The translations under genes and the position numbers were made by a program. The notes beneath the pieces were generated by a model, which was not told the origin of the DNA, did no database searches, and worked only from the letters and a program-made list of their open reading frames with translations. A DNA stretch of 52,927 bases from Paenibacillus sp. A3 (GTDB lineage Bacteria > Bacillota > Bacilli > Paenibacillales > NBRC-103111), in assembly GCF_001399685.1 (NCBI RefSeq), contig NZ_JTHN01000028.1, forward strand, positions 1-52,927. Reading direction: 5' to 3'. Of this stretch, positions 10,901 through 17,281 are shown piece after piece; position 1 is the first letter of the stretch; every line of letters starts with the position of its first letter.

Positions 10901-11723
10901 CCTTCCCGTCGACGATCGCAGGGCGATCCGGCGTGCGCCGCGCCTGCTCCGCAAACAGCCGGTGAATGGTCGCATCGGAGGAAAAGGGCGCATCCGTTTG
11001 ATTGAACCCAACCAGCAACTGCTCTCTCTCGTCTTGGCTCAGCAAATCGATGCGGCCGATTGGCGTATGGGGAGATTCGAACCAACTCAAGATGATATTT
11101 TCCAAATGCCCCAGCAGCCTGCGGATCGTCGATGCCTGAAACGTGTCCGGCTTGTACTCCGCGCGGACTTCGAGAAGGTCCGAAAGCACGAACCGGACCG
11201 CGAGGTCGCACCCCGGAATGACGGACCACGCCCGCAAGGCGCCGGGAACTTCCACGCTTGCAGCCGTATTGAAAGGAAGCTGCAGCGAGGCGGACCCGCT
11301 CAAGTCGCTAAGCTCGCTGCGCGTAAGCGCATAAGCCTTCCCTTGGGCCAGCGTATCCTCCGCCCGGGCGACCAGCGATTCGAACGGCAGCGAAGCCGCG
11401 CCTGCGATTCGGGCAAGGATGATCCGTTCTTCCTCGGGCTCGACCGCCGCAAACCGTACCTCTTCGGTACGCAAATAGCGCTGCAGCAGTGCGGCCCACG
11501 CCGTATAAAGCATCGTGCTTGCTTGAACCCGGCGCGTGCCGCATAACTGACGCAAACGATCGGACGGCGCATTTTCCAACGTATGGCTAAGCGTCCGATA
11601 CGCACCCGGGTCGTCTGCCGGACTGCGATCCAAACGGAGAACGGTAGCTTCCTCCGCATCCTGCATCTCCGTTATCCAGCGGTCAATAGCACTGATCGTC
11701 GCTTCATCCAGTTTCTGTGACAT
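4905..11723 (-). CDS. Dimodular nonribosomal peptide synthetase with terminal reductase (AusA-like)
   Basis: 2272-aa cytoplasmic assembly line predicted to make a dipeptide aldehyde. Domains: remnant condensation domain 1-235 lacking HHxxxDG; adenylation 250-725; carrier with S776 in DAGGHS; condensation 832-1265 with intact HHIIVDG at 958-964; adenylation 1280-1770; carrier S1820; NAD(P)H reductase 1905-2272 with GATGYLG (1912-1918) and Y2074/K2078. By alignment to GrsA I read the specificity residues as D-A-L-F-M-G-V-I-F-K for module 1 (aliphatic, Val/Leu/Ile-like) and D-V-Q-F-I-A-H-V-A-K for module 2 (proline-like; LHNHYGPSETHV also resembles the GrsB proline domain). There is no epimerase or thioesterase. 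The start at 11723 follows GGGAGGG; the frame stays open 60 codons further but through the leader hairpin. The architecture matches pyrazinone/dipeptide-aldehyde synthetases; no PPTase lies nearby. Substrates are inference. Confidence 0.93.
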   Translation of the reverse strand: MSQKLDEATISAIDRWITEMQDAEEATVLRLDRSPADDPGAYRTLSHTLENAPSDRLRQLCGTRRVQASTMLYTAWAALLQRYLRTEEVRFAAVEPEEERIILARIAGAASLPFESLVARAEDTLAQGKAYALTRSELSDLSGSASLQLPFNTAASVEVPGALRAWSVIPGCDLAVRFVLSDLLEVRAEYKPDTFQASTIRRLLGHLENIILSWFESPHTPIGRIDLLSQDEREQLLVGFNQTDAPFSSDATIHRLFAEQARRTPDRPAIVDGKDCLTYRQLDEQSNRTARMLIELGVQEANAFVAVMTRPTLSMFAGILAVLKAGAAYVPIDPNYPPDRIRYILEDSGAKLLLMEGQSALPFAFEGQVVDLADRRMHDGDASPLPELAEPSGLAYVIYTSGSTGQPKGTLIEHRSLVNFCEWHCSHFQVTMEDRSSKYCSVGFDASILEIFPYLISGAAVHVIPEHIRLDAAELNRYFNQHDITVSFLPTQLGEQFMKLPNRSLRVLMTGGEKLKTFHPQSYLIYNVYGPTENTIFTTTHLVKAHTDNIPIGKPLNNVRLYILDACGQPQPVGVPGELCISGVGLARGYLNRPQLTEEKFVAHPFCEGERLYRTGDLARWLPDGSVEYVGRLDHQVKIRGFRVETGEIEQRLRLHDRLLDCIVIAREDDVGRAYLCAYVVSEAPLTRSELSAFLAEQLPDYMVPSWFVMLPRLPVNANGKVDRRALPEPERDAESASYAPPASEAERGLAELWKEVLGLRTVGVHDRFFDAGGHSLHVAVLRGQIEWRFGVRLSIAELFEHATIRKQAEWIGQADKPTGGGQAIGKAPEREHYPLHPAQKRLFFIGQMKQSGTAYNTPLLLKIEGSVDRRRMERAFEQMIERHEPLRTAFAWVDGELVQTISPRAAFQMQFLAAAEEEAERLMSAFVVSFDLGKSPLFRAGLISCSEELHYLMLDFHHIIVDGVSMHVFFEEWSRFYRGEELPRPTIQFKDYAFWLNGREPQEEARQREYWMAALSGELPVLQLPTDKERPGFQSFKGDTYPLRLDAGLTARLKQFSLRTDTTLYMILLAAYNVLLARYSGQEDIIVGVPVASRPHAELQPLIGMFVNTLPIRSFPERTKTFAGYLQELKSILLAAFEHQDYDLERLVQSLRIPRVPGRSPLFDTMFVMQNTGRTTTPSIEGSRITDQRYVDPISKYDLMLDAEETEETLRIDFQYCTDLFVRDTIERMANQYVRILEDVLASEEKRLSELRLLSEAEIKEQVEGRNRTESAYDRELTIHGWFEEQVRQTPDRPAVVFGDEVLTYRQLNDRANRLASVLIRRGMQPEQLVGLMAERSPDMIVGLLGILKAGGAYLPIDPDYPADRVKYMLDNSRARLLLTQTHLADRVEFDGMKLCLDTAAAYEAAADNPPPRSRSSHLLYVIYTSGTTGKPKGVMIEHRNMVNLLHYQYRYTNVDYSSSVLQFTTLSFDVSSQEIWSALLAGGTLHLVTNETRRSPDKLLQLIEECQIQVLFMPVSYLKLILNESAYADKLPASVRHIITAGEPLVVPDKFKAHLQRHQVFLHNHYGPSETHVATAHTIDPNGSIPELPPIGKPIANSRIYLLNDRLQVQPFGVPGELYIAGDGVGRGYFNDERLTADKFVSDPFAREGRMYKTGDLARWTPEGTLEFLGRLDHQVKIRGYRIELGEIENVLLNHPSIREAVVVAREIGSGSKELCAYFAGTEELPVKDVREYLSKTLPEYMLPSYFVPLKSMPLTPNGKIDRRALPEPDPGERTAAGRDRVAPRTDIERKMAAVWEELLGIAEIGVHDNFFELGGHSLKAAAMTARLQQDLDIGVNDVFEHQTIASLSAKVKPKANYLTAKLEQLKIARRDEAMERFDEEIAEYRARNERYARLDLTRDSGYSDILLTGATGYLGIHLLRELLAETAATVHVLVRAATETEARERLLAKLAFYFGGDALEAQFGRRIRIYRGDLSRESLGLDEETYLQLARTVDCIVHSAATVKHYGSYSHFESQNIASTERLLAFAGTHRAKDVHHISTLGVATGHIPGQSAAYFTEYDLDRGQQYENYYAKSKFEAEKRVVQARVQGLRTSIYRVGNLVFQSETGKFQQNIEENAFYATLKSFIRLGMVPRLKADIDFSCVDRVSQAIVHLMKPAALKDEIFHLYNPHYESMHRVLADGRSGGRMASGTLDEFIDYMKSRYEEGFCREEIESLMLHYGWLEQQEQTRFTLASEKTVLLLKELGFEWQAIGDKQMDDMLRYCREVGFI

Positions 11724-11955
11724 CCTCTTTCTCCCTCCCGAATTAAATTGGCTATGAAGACAAAAAGCAACCCGTTCCAAATCCGAAACGAGTTGCTGTT
11801 CATAACGAAGGCGTTCCCTGCAACCGTCAAGCCCGTGCGTTGACGCATACGACCCCTCCACGGCCCCCTCCTGCAATGAAATGACGGAGCCCTTGTTATT
11901 CAATTCGTAGAACTATCGATTCATGTCGATTCGTTAAATAATATTGCGTATATAG
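11724..11955 (-). promoter_or_regulatory. Structured 5' leader of the NRPS mRNA, no known riboswitch recognised
   Basis: About 230 nt lie between the probable transcription start and the ATG. Besides the terminator, the leader contains nested pairings: CCGTCA/TGACGG enclosing GCCGTG/CACGGGC and a TGCG-TCAA-CGCA hairpin (about 11824-11890), plus ATCGA/TCGAT near the 5' end. The T-box GGTGGNACCGCG motif is absent. A short frame starting at ATG 11803 (43 codons, overlapping the NRPS start) could encode a leader peptide, but its ribosome site is weak. Confidence 0.55.
11761..11797 (-). terminator. Leader terminator upstream of the NRPS gene
   Basis: On the minus strand a 13-bp stem (11785-11797 pairing with 11766-11778, two G-T pairs, 6-nt loop) ends in five Ts, 38 nt before the NRPS start codon. 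No other gene on this strand precedes it, so it acts inside the NRPS leader. The 5' arm GCAACTCG could instead pair with upstream CGGTTGC (about 11819-11825), offering a possible antiterminator. Confidence 0.7.
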
Positions 11956-11959
11956 TTAT

Positions 11960-11987
11960 ATTTTACCATATTTCGTCGAATTTCCAA
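11960..11987 (-). promoter_or_regulatory. Sigma-A-like promoter of the NRPS gene
   Basis: TTGGAA (11982-11987) and TAAAAT (11960-11965) on the minus strand, 16-nt spacer, in an AT-rich stretch. Start expected near 11955. Confidence 0.55.
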
Positions 11988-12136
11988 AATCCTTTTTAAG
12001 GTCTCAGCCGTTATTTACGGAACCGCGCTTTCTGTGCAAACCATCCTACGTGAATGTGATAAATACCACTTTCGATCCCCTTTTTTTGCGGTAAAATGAG
12101 ACGACAGCAGAGACTGGGCGTTAGCACATCATTGAT

Positions 12137-12152
12137 TGTGAATATTTTCACA
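12137..12152 (+). promoter_or_regulatory. FNR/CRP-type palindrome upstream of the formate/nitrite channel
   Basis: TGTGA-N6-TCACA is a perfect match to the Bacillus FNR consensus. It lies inside the spacer of a possible promoter TTGATT (12132-12137) - 17 nt - CATAAT (12155-12160), 28 nt before the start codon. Oxygen-dependent control is inferred; the position would fit repression better than classical activation at -41.5. Confidence 0.6.
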
Positions 12153-12179
12153 AACATAATGGAAAGGTCGTGTCTAGAC

Positions 12180-13037
12180 ATGTCGTATCGCAAACCGGAA
12201 GAAATTGCGCATATTACCGTAGCCATGGGCGAGAAGAAAGCGAATATGCGTCCGCTGCAAGCTTGTACGCTGGGCTTTTTGGCAGGGGCATTTATCGCCC
12301 TGGGCTTCCTTCTATATCTGAGAGTAGCTGCGGGTGTTCCTGCGGCCTGGAGCGGGCTCGGCACCTTACTGGGCGCGGCGTTGTTCCCCATTGGCTTGAT
12401 CCTCACAATTATTGCCGGGGGCGAGCTGTTAACCGGAAACATGATGGCGGTGCCGCTTGCACGGCTCCAAGGCAAAATAACGACGAAGCAGTTGGCCGTC
12501 AATTGGCTGCTGATTACGCTATCCAACTTTGCCGGGGCGCTGTTTGTCGCCTACCTGTTCGGTCACGTCGTCGGATTGACGGAAGCGGAGCCGTACTTGT
12601 CCAAGCTGGTCAAGGTGGCGGGAACCAAGCTTGACGAGAGCTTCCTGCAGGCGTTTATTTCGGGGATCGGCTGCAACTGGCTTGTCGCCTTGGCCGTCTG
12701 GCTCGCTTACGGCGCAGACGACGTCGCGGGCAAAATGCTCGGCATCTGGTTCCCGACAATGACCTTCGTCGCCATCGGCTTCCAGCACGTCGTCGCGAAC
12801 ATGTTCCTGATTCCTGCCGCGATCTTCGCAGGGCACTATACTTGGTTGGAGTACCTGGGCAACTTTGTCCCTGTCTTTCTCGGCAATGCCGTCGGAGGCA
12901 GCATCTTCGTCGCCACCGCCTATTGGATGGCGTATCTGAGAACCAAAGAAAAATCCGTGCTAAACCGAGAATCGGCGCTTCTGCAGCCGCAGCCTCTACC
13001 GACAAGCGAACGAACGGTGGCTGAAGGCAAAGCCTGA
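12180..13037 (+). CDS. Formate/nitrite transporter family channel (FocA/NirC type)
   Basis: Pentameric inner-membrane channel family passing formate, nitrite or related small anions. The 285-aa product has six predicted membrane segments, beginning LGFLAGAFIALGFLLYL, then LIPAAIFAGHYTW and GNAVGGSIFVATAYW in the last segments. It carries the family signatures LLTGNMM and GIGCNWLVALAVWLA. The ATG at 12180 fits the family N-terminus (SYRKPEEIA); GGAAAGG lies 12 nt upstream, a rather long spacing. Formate versus nitrite cannot be decided. A FNR-like palindrome upstream supports a role in anaerobic metabolism. Confidence 0.9.
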   Translation: MSYRKPEEIAHITVAMGEKKANMRPLQACTLGFLAGAFIALGFLLYLRVAAGVPAAWSGLGTLLGAALFPIGLILTIIAGGELLTGNMMAVPLARLQGKITTKQLAVNWLLITLSNFAGALFVAYLFGHVVGLTEAEPYLSKLVKVAGTKLDESFLQAFISGIGCNWLVALAVWLAYGADDVAGKMLGIWFPTMTFVAIGFQHVVANMFLIPAAIFAGHYTWLEYLGNFVPVFLGNAVGGSIFVATAYWMAYLRTKEKSVLNRESALLQPQPLPTSERTVAEGKA

Positions 13038-13103
13038 AGAAAGCGATCGGGAACGGGGCATGGTCGCAGACAGAAAAACGCGCCTGCTAATCTCCGACTA
13101 GCT

Positions 13104-13828
13104 TCACACAAGCTTAAGATACAAATCGAACGTTTGACTTAAAATGTCACTTACCAGAGCTATAAAACGGGTATTATCCCCTGTCGTGCGAGCCTCATCT
13201 AACGCTGAATAATAAGCGAGTCTGTTTTCTTTTTCAACGACAACGGGCGGATACCCGTTCTTCATTAACTCAAAATTCAACAATAATCGCGCCGTCCGAC
13301 CGTTCCCATCTATGAACGGATGAATTTTCACAAAGTCGCTATGCACCATTGCCGCTTTGGGGCTACAGGGTGGAGCTGCTCACTCTCATTATCGTACCAT
13401 TGGATGAATTGCTCCATGGCAAGAGGAACTTGCAGGGCGTCCGGCGGAATATTGGCTCCGCTGATCAGCACATTTTCCTTCCGGTAAATGCCTGCAAAAT
13501 CATCCTGAATTCCTTTGAGGATCAGCCGATGAATACTTTTGATCTGCCACTCGGATAAAGGTTCTTGTCTTCGAACAATGTCCTCGACATAAAGAATGGC
13601 CTCTTTGTGGTTAATGACCTCCAAGTGTTCCTTAATCGTTTTCCCGCCAATCGTGATTCCTTCCAATGCTACTTTTGTTTCCGAGAGGGTTAATGTATTT
13701 CCTTCGATAGCGTTGGAATGGTACGTCCAATTCACGATAAGATGCTCCCGGATGCTGCGTAAGGTATGCGTCGGCAGAGGCCTTTTTTGATCCAATTGAC
13801 GTTTTTTCTCATCAATAAGCTCGAACAT
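13104..13828 (-). pseudogene. fic: Fic family protein, frameshifted
   Basis: Fic proteins transfer AMP or other groups to target hydroxyls. The N-terminal part (13828 to about 13355) carries the inhibitory-helix motif SNAIEGNTLTL; the C-terminal part, in another frame, carries the intact active motif HPFIDGNGRTARLLLN. Homologous sequence moves from frame to frame at a run of four Cs near 13361-13364: one more C would give HPVAPKAAMVHSDFVKIHPF and a continuous protein of about 240 aa. This is either a genuine one-base deletion or a sequencing error. The start at ATG 13828 follows GGAG; a TTG at 13843 is less likely. Confidence 0.85.
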
Positions 13829-13884
13829 GAGCATCCACTCCAAATATAGAATCCACCATTTCTGATGATTGAACGAAAGAAACC

Positions 13885-14907
13885 TTACCGCATGCCGGCT
13901 CCAAAATAATGCAGCATGCTGTCTTTGGCGTCTTCCAACGCAGGCAATTCGTCCGTCAAATAAGCCTGCGGCTCGAAGGCCCGTAGAACCTGCCGCAAGT
14001 AAACGTAAACTTCTTCATTGGTAGCCCATATTTCGCCGGGAACAAGCTTTAGCTGCTCGACCAGAGCAATAAATGCATCAACCAGATCGTTCGCAATTTG
14101 CGTTTTTTCGCTTAAGCCGTGTTTTAAAATTTGCCCCGAGCCCCCGTCTACGATCAGAAACATCTTCGGATAAAAGGGACGCTCCCCCTCATCAACAGGT
14201 ATGGGTGCGAAGAAGCAGTCGATCTCCCAAATGCCCGCCGAACCTTTCGCCGATTTTTTCGCCTTGGTCAATCGAAGCTCGTCGACCGGATCAGCTTGCA
14301 GCGAAGGCATTTCCTCCAAGGGCTCCGGCTGCAGCCATTGATTCGACCAGACGATCCTGTCTTCGGTTCGGGAAGGCACCCGGACAAGAAACGTTTCTTC
14401 ATCCTCGTGAAACAGCGCATCCGGGTCATGACGATGCTCCATTGCGATTTCACGCGCCTGCTGAATTGCCCATGCGAAGAAAACCGCTTGCTCCTGCGTT
14501 AAGGCCGGCCACGGCACAAAGCCGGGTTCATACACCCGGAACGTCGGCCAGGCATGCGCGCCGCGGAATTTGAGCCCAAGCTCCTTGATCTGTTTCAGCT
14601 CCCGCGGATACAGCTCGTCCCGATTGTCGAAGGATAGCAACAGCGCATCCTGAGTAAATCTTGGGTCTTCATTCGACTCGCCCGAGAACATGCTCATGAT
14701 CGAATTGAGGCCTTTTGTCCCCACATAAACGGACAACCCGAAAACCTCGCCTCCGTTGCCCAAAATGCTGCAGTACCCGATTTCGCCGCTTTCCGGATTT
14801 TGCACGCCGAACATATGCCCGTTGGTCATCCATTCCCAGCACTTGCTTTGCTTGAAAGATATGGCCTCTTCATATAGTGCTTTCCACTGTTCTATCGTAG
14901 GATTCAT
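13885..14907 (-). CDS. Uncharacterised protein, possibly DUF7309/DUF6930-like
   Basis: A 340-aa soluble protein I recognise only vaguely from Paenibacillus genomes. The N-terminal half (residues 1-135: WKALYEEAISFKQSKCWEWM, then GYCSILGNGGEVFGLSVYVG) and the C-terminal half (from about 190, with FYPKMFLIVDGGSGQIL) look like two beta-rich domains joined by a charged linker. No catalytic motif, signal peptide or membrane helix is visible. ATG 14907 is preceded by AGGAAGG at good spacing; the upstream GTG (14913) is less likely. It has no obvious functional link to its neighbours. Confidence 0.55.
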   Translation of the reverse strand: MNPTIEQWKALYEEAISFKQSKCWEWMTNGHMFGVQNPESGEIGYCSILGNGGEVFGLSVYVGTKGLNSIMSMFSGESNEDPRFTQDALLLSFDNRDELYPRELKQIKELGLKFRGAHAWPTFRVYEPGFVPWPALTQEQAVFFAWAIQQAREIAMEHRHDPDALFHEDEETFLVRVPSRTEDRIVWSNQWLQPEPLEEMPSLQADPVDELRLTKAKKSAKGSAGIWEIDCFFAPIPVDEGERPFYPKMFLIVDGGSGQILKHGLSEKTQIANDLVDAFIALVEQLKLVPGEIWATNEEVYVYLRQVLRAFEPQAYLTDELPALEDAKDSMLHYFGAGMR

Positions 14908-15019
14908 CGGCACCCTTCCTCATTTTCGAAAAATGGTAAAAATATCGTCCATATTCGATAAAAGTTCTTTGCCCACCATGATTATACCATACTTATCCAA
15001 GTGAACCTTCTCTTCCCCC

Positions 15020-15982
15020 TCACGATTCCTCTTCTAGATCGTCATCGGGCAGCTCGATTCCCATTTTGCGAAACCACTTCTTCTCGCGGCATTTCGGACA
15101 TCGCTTGGGCGGCGCGAAGCATTTGCTTTTATAAAACTTCTGCTCCTCCACTTCAAACTTGAACCGTTCTCCACATTCCTGGCATTTCAAAAGCTCCGGT
15201 TCCAATCTAGGGATCGTGAATTCGGTCTGCTCATGCTTCCCGTCAAGGGAAGGAGAGCCGTCTTCTCTGCGAACAGCGGCGATCGTTTCGCGGATGGCTT
15301 CCCGCACTTTTTTTACCTCAATTTTCTCCCACTGCTCCAGAAAGGGAACATATTGGGAAGCGCGCTTTCGTTTTACCGTTTCCAGCAATTCCAGAACCAT
15401 GCCGCGGTTTCTTTCCTTTAAATAGCTCATATCCACCGCGGTTACGCCTTTCCGCAGCCAAGCGTCCCACTCCTGCAGAAGTTCTTCTACTATTTGGCTG
15501 CGCTCAATCGTCCAACCGCGTTCCGTAAACTTAATCATCGGCAGCTTCCCGCTAAATTGAATCTCCAGAAAATCGTGGTGAATCATCCAATCCACCTTTT
15601 CCACAATATGCTCAAGTGTCTGGGCTCGAAAGTAACCGTAGGTCGGACAATGATCCAGACCGAGCTCTAACACTTTTTTATCACGGGAGCCTTTTAATAT
15701 TTTTGCGAGCAGCGTCCTGCCGCCCTGACCGATAATTTCATCCGCTGCTCTAAGGATAGCGAGAATTTCTTCATTAGTTAATTGAATACCCAGAATCCTC
15801 ACCTCTACTACGCCACTGTACCTTTCTATCAGACAGTATAAACTAGAATCGACTCCTGTAAAATGGAGACCTTTTGAATCTTCTGAATGCGGGTACCAAA
15901 ATTCCACTCCCAACCCGCTCACATATCCTCCCGGCACTTGAATATATTTAGTAACAAGCACTTTTTTCCAAGTACTTGTCAT
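15020..15982 (-). CDS. RQC-minor-1 family DNA-binding protein with zinc ribbon
   Basis: 320-aa protein with a winged-helix domain related to the RQC domain of RecQ helicases, but no helicase. The RQC-like stretch runs from about residue 85 to 165 (GGRTLLAKILKGSRDKK, CPTYGYFRAQTLEHI, FTERGWTIE). A C-terminal zinc ribbon (about 268-305) has CQECGERF and CPKCREKK as paired CxxC knuckles, with a further Cys between them. The family probably binds structured DNA; partners are unknown. The ATG lacks a clear ribosome site; a GTG 20 codons downstream follows GGGAGG and is an alternative start. Confidence 0.75.
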   Translation of the reverse strand: MTSTWKKVLVTKYIQVPGGYVSGLGVEFWYPHSEDSKGLHFTGVDSSLYCLIERYSGVVEVRILGIQLTNEEILAILRAADEIIGQGGRTLLAKILKGSRDKKVLELGLDHCPTYGYFRAQTLEHIVEKVDWMIHHDFLEIQFSGKLPMIKFTERGWTIERSQIVEELLQEWDAWLRKGVTAVDMSYLKERNRGMVLELLETVKRKRASQYVPFLEQWEKIEVKKVREAIRETIAAVRREDGSPSLDGKHEQTEFTIPRLEPELLKCQECGERFKFEVEEQKFYKSKCFAPPKRCPKCREKKWFRKMGIELPDDDLEEES

Positions 15983-16120
15983 GTTTAGTTACATGCTGCT
16001 TTACACGCTTATCGTCCATCCGGTCCCCAACACCGTTCAAGCTTTCGACGCCGGCTCAACCGCTTTTGACCGCGCTATCGAAGCCAGCTTTGATCCAAAA
16101 GCTATCAGGAGGTGTTCCGC
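15983..16120. other. Divergent intergenic region between RQC-minor gene and yhbH
   Basis: 138 nt containing the yhbH ribosome site AGGAGG (16107-16112). I see no convincing -35/-10 pair in either direction; a sporulation-sigma promoter for yhbH would be expected but is not obvious. Confidence 0.4.
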
Positions 16121-17281
16121 ATGACAGAGCCTTTATTTACCGTATCCCGCGAGGATTGGTCCCTGCACCGCAAAGGATATCAGGATCAGACCCGCCATCA
16201 GCAGAAAGTCCGTGAAGCGATTAAACAAAATCTGCCTGATCTGGTGACGGACGAAAGCATCATCATGTCGGACGGCAAGCAAATCGTCAAAGTGCCCATC
16301 CGCAGTCTGGATGAGTACCGTTTCCGCTATAACTACAACAAGAGCAAGCATGTGGGGCAAGGCGACGGGGACAGCCAGGTCGGGGACGTGCTCGGGGTAG
16401 ACCCGCAGCCCGCTTCCGGTCCGGGCAAGGGCGAGGGCGCCGGCAATCAGCCGGGAGACGACTATTATGATGCCGAAGTGCAGATGGAGGACCTGCAGTC
16501 CATGCTCTTCGAGGAACTGGAGCTGCCGAACCTGCAGCAGAAGGAAAAGCATAATGTCACCACCAAAGAAATCGTTTTCAACGACATCCGTAAAAAAGGA
16601 ATCATGTCCAATATCGACAAGAAGCGGACGATTCTCGAAAATCTGAAACGGAACGCCACCTCGGGGGTTCCCGGCATTCATCATATCAGCCCGGACGATC
16701 TGCGCTACAAGACGTGGGACGAAATCGTCACTCCTCACTCGAACGCGCTGGTGCTCGCCATGATGGATACGTCCGGCAGTATGGGATCCTTCGAAAAATA
16801 TATCGCGCGCAGCTTCTTCTTCTGGATGACGCGATTCCTGCGGACGAAATACGAGCAGGTGGAAATCATTTTCATCGCCCACCATACCGAGGCCAAGCAA
16901 GTGACGGAAGAGGAATTTTTCACCAAAGGCGAAAGCGGCGGCACGATCTGCTCTTCGGCCTATCAGCTTGCGGTTGACTTGATCGACCGGCGCTATCCGC
17001 CGTCCCGCTTCAATATATATCCGTTTCATTTCTCTGACGGCGATAACCTGACCTCGGACAACGAGCGGTGCGTGCGGCTGATCGGCGAGTTAATCAAGCG
17101 GGCGAACCTGTTCGGATACGGCGAAGTAAATCAATATAACCGCAGCAGCACGCTGATGTCCGCTTACCGGAACATTCACGATCCGAAATTCGTGCACTAT
17201 GTCATTCGTGAGAAAGGGGAAGTGTACAAGGCGCTCAAAACCTTTTTCCCGAAGGGCGCGGAGGGGAGGATCGCCCAGTGA
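16121..17281 (+). CDS. yhbH: YhbH family protein (DUF444, VWA domain)
   Basis: 386-aa protein of the YhbH/YeaH family, linked to sporulation and stationary-phase stress in bacilli and usually acting with the PrkA kinase and SpoVR. The N-terminal half is charged with a Gly-rich linker (about 85-115). The C-terminal half is a von Willebrand A domain with the MIDAS motif DTSGSMG and later GGTICSSAY and DGDN. ATG 16121 follows AGGAGG at 8 nt; the GTG three codons upstream is too close. It overlaps spoVR by 4 nt. No prkA homologue is adjacent. Confidence 0.94.
   Translation: MTEPLFTVSREDWSLHRKGYQDQTRHQQKVREAIKQNLPDLVTDESIIMSDGKQIVKVPIRSLDEYRFRYNYNKSKHVGQGDGDSQVGDVLGVDPQPASGPGKGEGAGNQPGDDYYDAEVQMEDLQSMLFEELELPNLQQKEKHNVTTKEIVFNDIRKKGIMSNIDKKRTILENLKRNATSGVPGIHHISPDDLRYKTWDEIVTPHSNALVLAMMDTSGSMGSFEKYIARSFFFWMTRFLRTKYEQVEIIFIAHHTEAKQVTEEEFFTKGESGGTICSSAYQLAVDLIDRRYPPSRFNIYPFHFSDGDNLTSDNERCVRLIGELIKRANLFGYGEVNQYNRSSTLMSAYRNIHDPKFVHYVIREKGEVYKALKTFFPKGAEGRIAQ

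Noticed and set aside
9756-11546. Plus-strand frame of 596 codons
   Set aside because: Also antisense to the NRPS adenylation and carrier region; no family motif.
11724-11903. 60-codon N-terminal extension of the NRPS
   Set aside because: Would be translated through the leader terminator; the ATG at 11723 has a proper ribosome site.
11724-11955. T-box leader
   Set aside because: The conserved T-box sequence and a specifier stem are not recognisable, although size and terminator would fit.
13596-13790. Small plus-strand frames inside the fic region
   Set aside because: Antisense shadows of the Fic coding sequence without ribosome sites.
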